From the NCBI RefSeq assembly GCF_008704425.1, contig NZ_CP023696.1, positions 6,116,501 to 6,180,500 of the forward strand: a stretch of 64,000 nucleotides of DNA. Direction: 5' to 3'. The position numbers were made by a program, and so were the translations under genes. The notes beneath the pieces were generated by a model. The model saw nothing but the letters and a program-made list of their open reading frames with translations, ran no database searches and was not told the DNA's origin. The DNA comes from Streptomyces fradiae ATCC 10745 = DSM 40063 (GTDB lineage: Bacteria; Actinomycetota; Actinomycetes; Streptomycetales; Streptomycetaceae). Numbering within the stretch: the first letter of the stretch is position 1; every line of letters begins with the position of its first letter. This document shows, in pieces, positions 55,569 to 63,343 of this stretch.

Positions 55569-56406
55569 GCCGGTTCGCGGTCCGGCGGACCATCAGGGCG
55601 CCCGCGAGGGCGGCCATACCGGTCACGGCGGTCGCGGCCAGCCACTGGTCGGACGAGTTGGCGACGGCCGCGCCGGTGCCGCCGGCGTGCACGGCGTTCG
55701 GGGCGGAGGTCGTCTCGTCGTCGAGCGTCTGGGTCGCCAGCGCGAGGTTCTTGTCGGCCGCGCTGCCCCAGGCGTACACGACGGTCTCGGTGCCTTCCTT
55801 CAGGTTCAGGTCGGCGGGCCCGATGGCCACGGTGTCGGTGCCGGCGAGCACCACGTCGGCGGAGACGGTGCCCGGGTCGACGGTGGCGGTGTCCTCCTTC
55901 GGGTTCACCAGGTCCTCGAAGACCGGCTGGCCGTTCGCCCGGACGTCCACCGCCGGGGCGGCGGCGACGTGGCGTACGGTCAGCTCCGCCTTGCCGGCCT
56001 CGATCTTGGAGACGTCGTTGACGAACGTCGTCAGCATCGGCTTGCCTTCGGCGGAGAGGTGGGCCGCGACGGTGGCGTTCGCCCCGGCGGGCACCTCGAC
56101 CTTCTTCGAGATGGCCGCCGTGCCGTCGCCCGGGCCCTCGCCGGCGGCGAATATCTGGATGTCGTACGTCCCGGCGGCCAGGGACTTGGGCTCGGTGACC
56201 GTCCCCGGCTTGAAGTCGCTGAGGAGCTCGTCGCCGTTGGCGTAGACGTCCACGGTCAGCCCGGGGACGCCGTGGAAGACGGACACCTTCGCGGTGTCCT
56301 CGCTCTCGGCTGCGGGCACGGCCGCCGCGGCCGGGGCGACGACGGAGAGGGCCAGGGCGCAGGCGCCGGCCGACGCGCCGAGGACGAGGGGGGTACGAGC
56401 AGTCAT
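55561..56406 (-). CDS. secreted DUF4397-domain surface protein
   Basis: 281 residues. A signal peptide (VLGASAGACALALSVVAPAAAA) is followed by two DUF4397 repeats: VSVFHGVPGLTVDVYANGDELL near residue 40 and LTVRHVAAAPAVDVRANGQPVF near residue 140. A C-terminal membrane helix and Arg-rich end (ALAGALMVRRTANRRG) anchor it. I see no LPxTG motif, only the hydrophobic-plus-basic part of a sorting signal. The start is ATG 56406 with AAGGA nine bases upstream. It is the second gene of the group led by the sigma factor and overlaps the sortase gene. Confidence 0.85.
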   Translation of the reverse strand: MTARTPLVLGASAGACALALSVVAPAAAAVPAAESEDTAKVSVFHGVPGLTVDVYANGDELLSDFKPGTVTEPKSLAAGTYDIQIFAAGEGPGDGTAAISKKVEVPAGANATVAAHLSAEGKPMLTTFVNDVSKIEAGKAELTVRHVAAAPAVDVRANGQPVFEDLVNPKEDTATVDPGTVSADVVLAGTDTVAIGPADLNLKEGTETVVYAWGSAADKNLALATQTLDDETTSAPNAVHAGGTGAAVANSSDQWLAATAVTGMAALAGALMVRRTANRRG

Positions 56407-56510
56407 GGCAACCATTCCTTCGAGGGGTCTCGCGCCGGTTGCGCGGTCTCAGGGGGATTTCGTCCGCGGATGCCGTCCTGGATGCGGACGGATGGGTGTT
56501 TTCTGGTGGT

Positions 56511-57119
56511 TCAGGCTGATTCGCGGTGCGACCGGCCCTGTTCGATCGCCTCCCGCAGGCGGTGCAGGCCGCGACGGGTGTGGCTCTTCACCGTCCCGAG
56601 GGGCAGGCCCGTGCGCGCCGCGATCTGGGACTGGGTCAGGTCCTCGTAGAAGGCCAGGCACAGCACCTCGCGCTGACGGTGCGGCAGCCGGGACAGGGCG
56701 TCCACGACGAGCACCCGGTCCAGCACCTCGTCGGGTGCGCCCCCGTCGCGCCGCAGGTCCTCGGCGTCGTGGCTCACGGTGTCGATCAGGGTGAGGCGCC
56801 GGGTCCGGGCGGCCAGCGCGTCGACGATCTTGCGGCGGGTGATGCCGACGAGCCACCCGCCGAGCGGTCCCCGCTCCGGGCGGTAGCCGTCCCGGCCGCG
56901 CCAGGCGCCGAGGAACACCTGCTGGGTCACGTCCTCGGCCTCGTGGCGGTCGCCGAGGGAGCGGGTGGCCATGGTGTGGACGAGTGAGCCCCAGCGCCGG
57001 TAGACGGCCGCGAACGCGTCCTCGTCGGCGGCGAGCAGACCGCGTGCGAGCTCGTCCTCGTAGCGGCTCTCCCGCGTGGCCGCGGGGCTGGCGCCGGTGG
57101 TTCGTGTACGCGTGGACAT
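56511..57119 (-). CDS. litS: ECF-type RNA polymerase sigma factor, LitS-like
   Basis: A 202-residue sigma factor with region 2 (RRWGSLVHTMATRSLGDRHEAEDVTQQVFLGAWRG) and region 4 (LSRLPHRQREVLCLAFYEDLTQSQIAARTGLPLGTVKSHTRRGLHRLR). Its divergent partner is LitR. This arrangement matches litS/litR of S. coelicolor, where LitS drives light-induced carotenoid genes in the absence of LitR repression. GGAGGAACCAGGCC precedes the ATG. It probably also transcribes the DUF4397-sortase-anti-sigma genes behind it. The symbol is assigned from context as well as sequence. Confidence 0.85.
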   Translation of the reverse strand: MSTRTRTTGASPAATRESRYEDELARGLLAADEDAFAAVYRRWGSLVHTMATRSLGDRHEAEDVTQQVFLGAWRGRDGYRPERGPLGGWLVGITRRKIVDALAARTRRLTLIDTVSHDAEDLRRDGGAPDEVLDRVLVVDALSRLPHRQREVLCLAFYEDLTQSQIAARTGLPLGTVKSHTRRGLHRLREAIEQGRSHRESA

Positions 57120-57236
57120 GGCCTGGTTCCTCCTGCCGTCTGCGCTGTGCGGGCGCGGAAGAATCCGCCCGCGGAGCGGGTCGGGACGGCGTGTGTGCCG
57201 TTGTCGCCGGCTCGTGCGTCCAGTCTTGGCGAGGTG

Positions 57237-57272
57237 AAACGACGCGAACAAGCTGCGTCGTTTGTGCGTCGT
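57237..57272. promoter_or_regulatory. candidate LitR operator in the litS-litR intergenic region
   Basis: AAACGACGC (57237-57245) and GCGTCGTTT (57255-57263) form a perfect 9-bp inverted repeat with a 9-bp spacer. A further GCGTCGT follows at 57266-57272, 11 bp (one helical turn) from the previous one. Further copies lie in the start of litR (AGCGACGC at 57313, ACGACGC at 57336). Multiple half-sites suit tetrameric CarH/LitR repressors. The site lies just before the litR start and could control both divergent genes. Confidence 0.65.
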
Positions 57273-57283
57273 AAGCTGAAGGT

Positions 57284-58534
57284 ATGGCTACGGACAGGGA
57301 ATCCGGCGAGGAAGCGACGCGGCGCCGGTACGAAAACGACGCAACCGGTGAACCGCGCGGCAGCGGGATGACTACCGGCGAGGTGGCGAGGCGCCTGGGG
57401 GTGGCGCCGACGACGGTCCGCTCATGGGACCAGCGTTACGGATTGGGGCCCGCCGCGCGAGTCGGCGGCCGGCACCGGCGGTGGACCGCCGGGGACCTGG
57501 CCCGCCTGGAGCGGATGTGCGCCCTGACGGCGACCGGACTCCCGCCGGCCGAGGCGGCCCGGCTGGCCCTGCACGAGGCGGGCGCGGAGGCCGCGGCCGC
57601 CGACGCGCCCCCGGAGGGCGGGCCCGCGGGAGGCGGATCCACGGAGGGCGGGCCCGTGGGGCGCGGATCCACGGGGCGCGGATCCACGGGGCGCGGATCC
57701 ACGGGGCGCGGGCCCGCGGGGAGCGGGCCTCGCGGCGGCCGGGAGCCGCTCCCCGGCGCGCGGGAACCCCTCCCCGGCGGCGGGGGTCCGGGCGGAGGGG
57801 CCCCCGGCGCGGAAGCCCCCGCCCCGCGGCGGGCGGTCCGCGCGCGCCGCCCGGCGGACGGGGGCGGTCTGCGGCTCGGCGACGCGCGCCAGGAGTGCAA
57901 GGGCCTCGCCCGCGCGGCCCTGCGCCTCGACGCCGCCGCCCTCGACGCGCAACTGGAGGCCGCCATCGAGGAGTACGGCCTGGTCGCCGCGTGGCAGGAG
58001 GTGATCATGCCGACGCTCCAGGCGGTCGGCCGCAAGTGGGAGAACTCGGGGGAGCGGTACGTCGAGGTCGAGCACTTCCTGTCCTGGCACGTCTCCGGGG
58101 CCCTGCGCCGTCACACGCCGCCCGTGCCGACCGCTCCGGCCGCGGCGCCCGACCGCTCCGGCGCGGCCACCGTGCTCGCCTGCGTGCCCGGCGAGAACCA
58201 CACCCTGCCGCTGGAGGTGCTGGCCGCCGCACTCGCCGAACGCGGCCTGCCGGTGCGCATGTTCGGCGCAGCGGTGCCCGTCGAGTCGCTGGTCGCCGCC
58301 GTCCGCAGGACCGGCCCCGCGGCGGTCGGCCTGTGGGCGCAGTCCCGCACCACGGCCAGCCGGCCGCTGGCCCAGTACGTCGCCGGGCTCGAGTGGGGGG
58401 TGCGCGGCGCCCGCAGGAGGCCGGCCGTGCTGACCCTCGGCCCCGGCTGGGCCGGGCAGACCGTACCGGGGCTGCCGCACCCGCCGGGGCTGGCCGAGGC
58501 CGTCGCGGCGGTGGAGTCGGCCGTGCGCGGATGA
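57284..58534 (+). CDS. litR: LitR/CarH-type MerR-family cobalamin photoreceptor-repressor
   Basis: 416 residues. The MerR helix-turn-helix is at 29-75 (MTTGEVARRLGVAPTTVRSWDQRYG). A long Gly/Pro/Arg linker (~110-190) with GSTGR repeats leads to a CarH-like helical cap, with W252 and EH at 263-264, and a B12-binding Rossmann domain with H306 in GENHTLPLE as probable lower ligand. In darkness AdoB12-bound LitR tetramers repress carotenoid genes; light breaks the complex. ATG 57284 has GAAGG only one base away, so translation may be leaderless, or begin at ATG 57368, just at the HTH. It faces litS across a 164-bp divergent region. Confidence 0.88.
   Translation: MATDRESGEEATRRRYENDATGEPRGSGMTTGEVARRLGVAPTTVRSWDQRYGLGPAARVGGRHRRWTAGDLARLERMCALTATGLPPAEAARLALHEAGAEAAAADAPPEGGPAGGGSTEGGPVGRGSTGRGSTGRGSTGRGPAGSGPRGGREPLPGAREPLPGGGGPGGGAPGAEAPAPRRAVRARRPADGGGLRLGDARQECKGLARAALRLDAAALDAQLEAAIEEYGLVAAWQEVIMPTLQAVGRKWENSGERYVEVEHFLSWHVSGALRRHTPPVPTAPAAAPDRSGAATVLACVPGENHTLPLEVLAAALAERGLPVRMFGAAVPVESLVAAVRRTGPAAVGLWAQSRTTASRPLAQYVAGLEWGVRGARRRPAVLTLGPGWAGQTVPGLPHPPGLAEAVAAVESAVRG
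57665..57709. repeat. 15-bp tandem repeat in the litR linker
   Basis: Three perfect copies of GGATCCACGGGGCGC (57665, 57680, 57695) encode GSTGR repeats, with degenerate copies before and after. They lengthen the linker between the DNA-binding and cobalamin domains and are a likely site of length variation between strains. Confidence 0.88.
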
Positions 58535-58768
58535 CCCGCCCCGACGCGGGTACGCGGACGTGGCGCCTGGCCTCGCCGGGCGGAATGTGCTCGGGTGGGC
58601 GTCGTGCGCGCTCCGTCCCCCCGCCACGCGTCACGGCGCGCCGCGTGCGGCGTTCCCGGCGGTGCGGCGGAGGGACGGCGGGCGGTGCGGTCGCCGCGCC
58701 CGCGCGCACGGCGACCGCACCCGCCTCCCGCTCGGCCCTCACCGGGGCCGGTGCCGAAGGAAGAGGAC

Positions 58769-60016
58769 ATGACCAGTCATCACCACGCCGCCCCCGACAC
58801 GGTCGTCGTCGGAGCGGGACTCGCCGGACTCGCCTGCGCCCTGGACCTGTGCCGCGCCGGGCGGCGCGTCGCCCTGCTGGAGGCGTCCGACGGCGTGGGC
58901 GGCCGGATGCGGACCGACCGCCGGGACGGCTTCCTCCTGGACCGGGGCTTCCAGGTGTTCAACACCTCGTACCCGCAGGTCAAACGGCGGATCGACCTGA
59001 GGAGCCTGCGGCTGCGGCCGTTCACCCCGGGCCTGCTCGTCCACACCCCGGCGGGGCCCGTCCGCCTGGCCGACCCGACCCGGCGGCCCGGGGCCGCGGA
59101 CTCGCTGCTGCCCGGCCGCGTCCTGTCCGCGCGCGACCTCGCCGCGCTGGCCGCGCTCACGGCCAGGGACGCCCTCCTCCCCGCCGGCCTGCTCAAGCGC
59201 GCACCGGACCGGACCACGGCCGCCGCCCTCGCGCGCGCCGGGGTGTCGTCCGACGCGGTCGACCGCCTCCTGCGGCCCTTCCTGGCCGGGGTCTTCCTGG
59301 AGGACCGGCTGGAGACCTCCGCCCGCTTCTTCCACCTGGTCTGGCGCAGCATGGTCAGGGGGACGCTCTGCCTGCCCGCCGCCGGAGTGGGCGCCGTGCC
59401 CGCCCAGCTCGCCGGGCGCCTCCCCGTGGGCGTCCTGCGGCTGGAGACGCCCGTCGACGCGCTCACCGCCGACGGGGTCCTCCTCGCGGACGGCGCCGAA
59501 CTGCCCGCCCGCACCGTGGTGGTGGCCACCGACGCGGTCACGGCGGCCCGCCTGCTCCCGGGCCTGGCCGTCCCCGGCGGACGGACCGTCACCACCTACT
59601 ACCACGCGGCCGAACGCCCGCCGCTGCACGAGCCGACCCTGGTGGTGGACGGCTCCGGCGCAGTCCTCAACACCTGCGTCCTCGACCAGGCGGCGCCCAC
59701 GTACGCGCCGCCGGGCACCGCGCTGGTCTCCACCTCCGTGCTCGGCCCGGACCGGCCGGGCGCGGCCGAGGCGGTGACGCGGCGCCTGGCCGAGCTGTAC
59801 GGCACCGACACGAGCGGCTGGCGGCAGGTCGCGGCGTACACCGTCGAAGGGGCCCTGCCCGCCATGGTGCCGCCGTGGCCGCTGAGCCGTACCACCCGGG
59901 TCGCGGCGGGCAGGTACGTCTGCGGGGACCACCGCGCGACCGGCAGCGTCCAGGGCGCGCTGGCCTCGGGCACCCGCGCGGCCCGCGAGGTCCTCGCCGC
60001 CCCGGCGCCCCGGTGA
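58769..60016 (+). CDS. FAD-dependent oxidoreductase of the phytoene-desaturase/amine-oxidase fold
   Basis: A 415-residue flavoprotein. The N-terminal TVVVGAGLAGLACALDLCRAGRRVALLE binds FAD, VGGRMRTDRRDGFLLDRGFQVF is the conserved second FAD contact, and the C-terminal GRYVCGDHRATGSVQGALASG closes the site. It lies between litR and the crt genes and reads the same way, so it is probably light-regulated. It is not CrtI or CrtU by size and motifs, and its substrate is unknown. S. coelicolor has an oxidoreductase gene (litQ) next to litR, which may or may not correspond. GAAGGAAGAGGAC precedes the ATG. Confidence 0.85.
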   Translation: MTSHHHAAPDTVVVGAGLAGLACALDLCRAGRRVALLEASDGVGGRMRTDRRDGFLLDRGFQVFNTSYPQVKRRIDLRSLRLRPFTPGLLVHTPAGPVRLADPTRRPGAADSLLPGRVLSARDLAALAALTARDALLPAGLLKRAPDRTTAAALARAGVSSDAVDRLLRPFLAGVFLEDRLETSARFFHLVWRSMVRGTLCLPAAGVGAVPAQLAGRLPVGVLRLETPVDALTADGVLLADGAELPARTVVVATDAVTAARLLPGLAVPGGRTVTTYYHAAERPPLHEPTLVVDGSGAVLNTCVLDQAAPTYAPPGTALVSTSVLGPDRPGAAEAVTRRLAELYGTDTSGWRQVAAYTVEGALPAMVPPWPLSRTTRVAAGRYVCGDHRATGSVQGALASGTRAAREVLAAPAPR

Positions 60017-60384
60017 CGGCCCGCCCGTGCGCGCCCCGGCGCCCGCGGTCGGGTGCCCGGGCCGCGCCCCGAGCTGGAGCGACGGCGCGGGGCCGCGCCC
60101 TTCCGGCCGTCACGGCGGTGCCCCGCCCCGGCCGCGCCGGTCCGCTCGCTCCGACGGCCGGACTGCGACCCGCCGGTCCGCACACCTCGGCGCGGCCGTG
60201 GGGAACGTGCCGGTCCGCGGGCCCCGGTGCGGCTGCGGTGACCGGTCCGCCGGTGCGTCCCGACGCCGGGGCCGCCCGCCGGCCCGTGCGCTCCGGCGTG
60301 CATGGGGGATCGCACCCGCTCGTACGGCCCGACGGCGGGGCCCTGCCGCCGGGCCGCGCGCCCCGGCGCCCCGGTGACGGCCCG
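60000..60384. repeat. 24-bp direct repeat, copies at 60000-60023 and 60361-60384
   Basis: The two copies are identical and share the core CCCCGGCGCCCCGGTGACGG. The first contains the last codons and TGA of the FAD oxidoreductase gene; the second lies 361 bp further on in non-coding DNA. Short flanking matches (CCCGTGCGCGCCCC) suggest remnants of a larger duplication. Confidence 0.8.
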
Positions 60385-60594
60385 CTCCGGCGCTCCGTCC
60401 GGCGCCAGGGCCCCCTCCGCCCGTGCGCGCCCCCGCGACCGGGCCCCGGTACGCCGGTCCGCGCCGCCCCGCGTCCGGGTGACGGCCGCCGCCCGGCGCG
60501 AGCCGCATCCGCGGACGCCCCGCACCCGGAACACACCATGGAAGCCAGGCGACCCGCCTGTGCGGACGACCACCCCCGACCGCTGGAGCGGACA
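60017..60594. other. gene-free spacer, 578 bp
   Basis: No reading frame on either strand looks like a real protein: all are Arg/Pro/Gly-rich with no recognisable motif. The spacer contains a direct repeat of the oxidoreductase 3' end and interrupts an otherwise compact litR-crt gene series. A promoter for the downstream crt genes may lie near 60450-60590, but I cannot define it. Confidence 0.55.
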
Positions 60595-61305
60595 GTGAGA
60601 CTCGACGGCGCACGCGTGCTGGTGGCCGGAGCCACCGGCGTCCTCGGCGGTGCCCTCACCGCCGAGCTGGCCGGCCGGGGGGCGCGTCCCGCGCTCGCCG
60701 GACGCGACCCGGCCCGCCTCGCCCGCGCGGCCGAGGCCCATCCGGGCGCCCCGACCGCCGTGTTCGACGCGTACGACCCGGCCTCCTGCGCCCGCGCCGT
60801 CCACGACGCGGCGGCGGCGCTGGGCGGGCTGGACGCCGTGGTGACCGCCTTCGGGACGGTGGCGTTCGGCCGGGCCGCGGAGGTCGGCGACGAGGTCGCC
60901 GAGCACCTGTCGGCGGTCAACGCCCTCGCGCCCGCCGCCTTCCTCCGCGCCGCCCTCACCGTCATGGGCCCCGGTTCCGTCATCGCCGCCTTCACCGGCG
61001 TGGTCGCGGAGCACCCGCAGGCGGGCATGGCCGACTACAGCGCCTCCAAGGCCGCGCTGAGCGCCTGGCTGCGCGCGGTCCGCCGGGAGGCGCGCGGCAG
61101 CGGCATCCGCGTCCTGGAGGCCAGGCCCGGACACCTGGAGACCGGCTTCGCCGACCGCCCCGTCGCGGGCACGGCCCCGCCGCTCCCGCCCGGCGGCGAC
61201 CCCCGCCGCGTGGTGGCGGCCCTCGCCGACGCCATGGAGGCAGACGCCGAACTGCTGCGCACCGCCCCGGACGGGACGCCCGTCGTCGAACGGCGCGCCC
61301 GGTGA
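60595..61305 (+). CDS. short-chain dehydrogenase/reductase
   Basis: 236 residues. The NAD(P) site is VLVAGATGVLGGALTAELAGRG, and the active-site motif is Y-x3-K in MADYSASKAALSAWL. A Ser of the catalytic triad is expected around IAAFTGVVAEH, which has Thr/Gly instead; this should be checked. ARPGHLETGFADRP follows as the usual post-catalytic loop. The GTG at 60595 has GGAGCGGACA upstream; ATG 60538 in frame would add 19 residues. It overlaps crtY by 4 bp, so it belongs to the carotenoid operon. Its substrate is unknown. Confidence 0.85.
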   Translation: MRLDGARVLVAGATGVLGGALTAELAGRGARPALAGRDPARLARAAEAHPGAPTAVFDAYDPASCARAVHDAAAALGGLDAVVTAFGTVAFGRAAEVGDEVAEHLSAVNALAPAAFLRAALTVMGPGSVIAAFTGVVAEHPQAGMADYSASKAALSAWLRAVRREARGSGIRVLEARPGHLETGFADRPVAGTAPPLPPGGDPRRVVAALADAMEADAELLRTAPDGTPVVERRAR

Positions 61306-62522
61306 GCCGCGACACCGCCGCCACGGCCGCCGACGTGGTCATCATCGGCGCCGGCGCGGCCGGACTCAGCCTCGCCCACCGGCTCGCGTCCCCCGCCGCC
61401 CCCACCGTCACCCTCGTGGAACCCCCCGACGGCCCGCTGCGCCCCGCCGAGCGCACCTGGTGCTACTGGGACCGCGGCGCCGGGGAGCTCGACGAGGCGG
61501 TCAGCGCCTCCTGGTCCCGGCTGCGCGTACACGGCGCCGACGGCCGCTCCGTCACCGTGGACCCGGCGCCGCTGACCTACCGCATGCTCCGCTCCGCCGA
61601 CTTCGAGCGGCTGGTCCACACCCGGCTCGCCCGCTCCCCGAACGTCACCGTGCTGCGGGCCACCGCGCACACCGTGCGGGACACGGCCGGCGGCGCGGAG
61701 GTGCGCTGCACCGGTCCCGGCGGCCGGACGCTGGCCCTGCGCGCCCGCCACGTCTTCGACTCCCGCCCGCCGCGCGCCCTGCCCCCCGCCCGCACCCGCC
61801 TGCTCCAGCACTTCCGCGGCTGGTTCGTGCGCACCGCGACCGACCGGTTCGACCCGGCCGTCGCCGACCTGATGGACTTCCGGGTGCCGCAGCCGCGCCA
61901 CGGGCTCGCCTTCGGCTACGTCCTGCCCCTGGCGCCGGACCGGGCCCTCGTCGAGTACACCCAGTTCTCCCGCACCCCGCTGACCACCGAGGCGTACGAG
62001 GCGGCGCTGGCCGGCTACTGCCGCGACGTCCTGCGGCTCGGCGCGTACACGGTCGAGTCGGCCGAGCAGGGCGTCATCCCCATGACCGACGGGCGCTTCC
62101 CGCGCCGCACCGGGGCCGCGGTCTTCCGCATCGGGACCGCGGGCGGCGCCTCCCGCCCGGCCACCGGGTACACCTTCGCCGCCGTGCAGCGGCAGAGCCG
62201 GGCCATCGCCGCCGCCCTGCGCGCCGGCCGCGCGGCCGTGCCCCCGCCCCACGGCCGGCGCGCCGCGGCCATGGACGCCGTGCTGCTGCGGGCCCTGGAC
62301 ACCGGGCGGATCGACGGCCCGGAATTCTTCACCGGGCTGTTCCGCCGCGTCCCGCCGGAGCGGCTGCTGCGCTTCCTCGACGGCGGCACGTCCCCCGCGG
62401 AGGAGTGGGGCGTCGGCCTGCGCACCCCCGTCGGGCCCATGCTCCGCACCGCGCTCGAACTGCCCTTCCTGCCCCGCCGCCCGGCACCCGCCGGCCCACC
62501 CACCGGAGAGAAGCACCGATGA
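61302..62522 (+). CDS. crtY: lycopene beta-cyclase
   Basis: A 406-residue CrtY-type flavoprotein that forms the beta-ionone rings of beta-carotene from lycopene. The dinucleotide-binding site is DVVIIGAGAAGLSLAHRL, followed by RTWCYWDRG. RHVFDSRPP, QHFRGWFVRT and DFRVPQPRHGLAFGYVLPL are conserved blocks of the CrtY family. The GTG start overlaps the SDR stop, and its own stop overlaps the ATG of crtT. Confidence 0.92.
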   Translation: MSRDTAATAADVVIIGAGAAGLSLAHRLASPAAPTVTLVEPPDGPLRPAERTWCYWDRGAGELDEAVSASWSRLRVHGADGRSVTVDPAPLTYRMLRSADFERLVHTRLARSPNVTVLRATAHTVRDTAGGAEVRCTGPGGRTLALRARHVFDSRPPRALPPARTRLLQHFRGWFVRTATDRFDPAVADLMDFRVPQPRHGLAFGYVLPLAPDRALVEYTQFSRTPLTTEAYEAALAGYCRDVLRLGAYTVESAEQGVIPMTDGRFPRRTGAAVFRIGTAGGASRPATGYTFAAVQRQSRAIAAALRAGRAAVPPPHGRRAAAMDAVLLRALDTGRIDGPEFFTGLFRRVPPERLLRFLDGGTSPAEEWGVGLRTPVGPMLRTALELPFLPRRPAPAGPPTGEKHR

Positions 62523-63343
62523 CACTCCTGCGCGACCACGACCTGGCACGCGCCTTCGACCACGCCTCCGACACCTACGACCGCCTCACCGCCCTGAACC
62601 CCGGCTACCGCGCCGACCTCCAGCGCTCGGCGCGCCGCCTCCTGCCGTCCGGTGACGGGGCCGGGCTCCACGTCCTGGACCTCGGCTGCGGCACCGGCGC
62701 CTCCACCGAGGCACTGCTGCGGGTCGCGCCCCGCGCCCGGATCACCGCGGTCGACGCCTCGGCGGGGATGCTGCGGCAGGCCCTGGCCAAGCCCTGGCCG
62801 CGGAACGTACGCTTCCGGCACCTGTCCGCCGAGCGCGCGGCGAGGGCGGGGGAGGGGCCGTACGACGCGGTGTTCGCCGCCTACCTCTTCCGCAACGTCG
62901 CCGACCCGGACGGCGTCCTCGGCACCGTCCGCTCGCTGCTGCGGCCCGGCGGCCGGCTCGCCGTCCACGAGTACAGCCTCAGCGGCTCCGCCCTCCACCG
63001 CGCCCTGTGGACGGCCGTCTGCCGCGCCGTGGTCGTCCCCGCGGGCACGCTCACCGGCGACGGGGCCCTCTACCGGCACCTGTGGCGCAGCGTCCTCGAC
63101 TTCGACACCGCACCCGAGTTCACCGCGCGCTTGGCGGGCGCGGGCTTCACCGGCGCACGCGCCCTGCCCGTGGCCGGCTGGCAGACCGGGATCACCCACA
63201 CCTTCCTCGCCCGCCGCGCCGCCGTCGCCGAGCGCGGCGCCGCCGCCGGCGGAGCCGGTGGCGTCGGGGGCGGCACGGCCGCGGACGGTGCCGCGGCCGC
63301 CGGGGGCACCGAGGGTGCCGCGACCGCCGGGGGCGCCCGGTGA
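62519..63343 (+). CDS. crtT: SAM-dependent methyltransferase of the carotenoid cluster (CrtT-like)
   Basis: 274 residues of the UbiE/class I methyltransferase fold. Motif I is VLDLGCGTGASTEALL; DASAGMLRQAL and AYLFRNVADPDGVLGTVRSLLRPGG are the post-I and II regions. Its position between crtY and crtU matches crtT of S. coelicolor and S. griseus; its precise step in isorenieratene formation is not settled. The last ~35 residues are an Ala/Gly-rich low-complexity tail. GGAGAGAAGCACCG precedes the ATG. Confidence 0.88.
   Translation: MTLLRDHDLARAFDHASDTYDRLTALNPGYRADLQRSARRLLPSGDGAGLHVLDLGCGTGASTEALLRVAPRARITAVDASAGMLRQALAKPWPRNVRFRHLSAERAARAGEGPYDAVFAAYLFRNVADPDGVLGTVRSLLRPGGRLAVHEYSLSGSALHRALWTAVCRAVVVPAGTLTGDGALYRHLWRSVLDFDTAPEFTARLAGAGFTGARALPVAGWQTGITHTFLARRAAVAERGAAAGGAGGVGGGTAADGAAAAGGTEGAATAGGAR

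Noticed and set aside
60027..60377. 116-codon frame in the spacer before the SDR gene
   Set aside because: Arg/Pro/Ala-rich, no motif, no ribosome site; it looks like random G+C-rich DNA.
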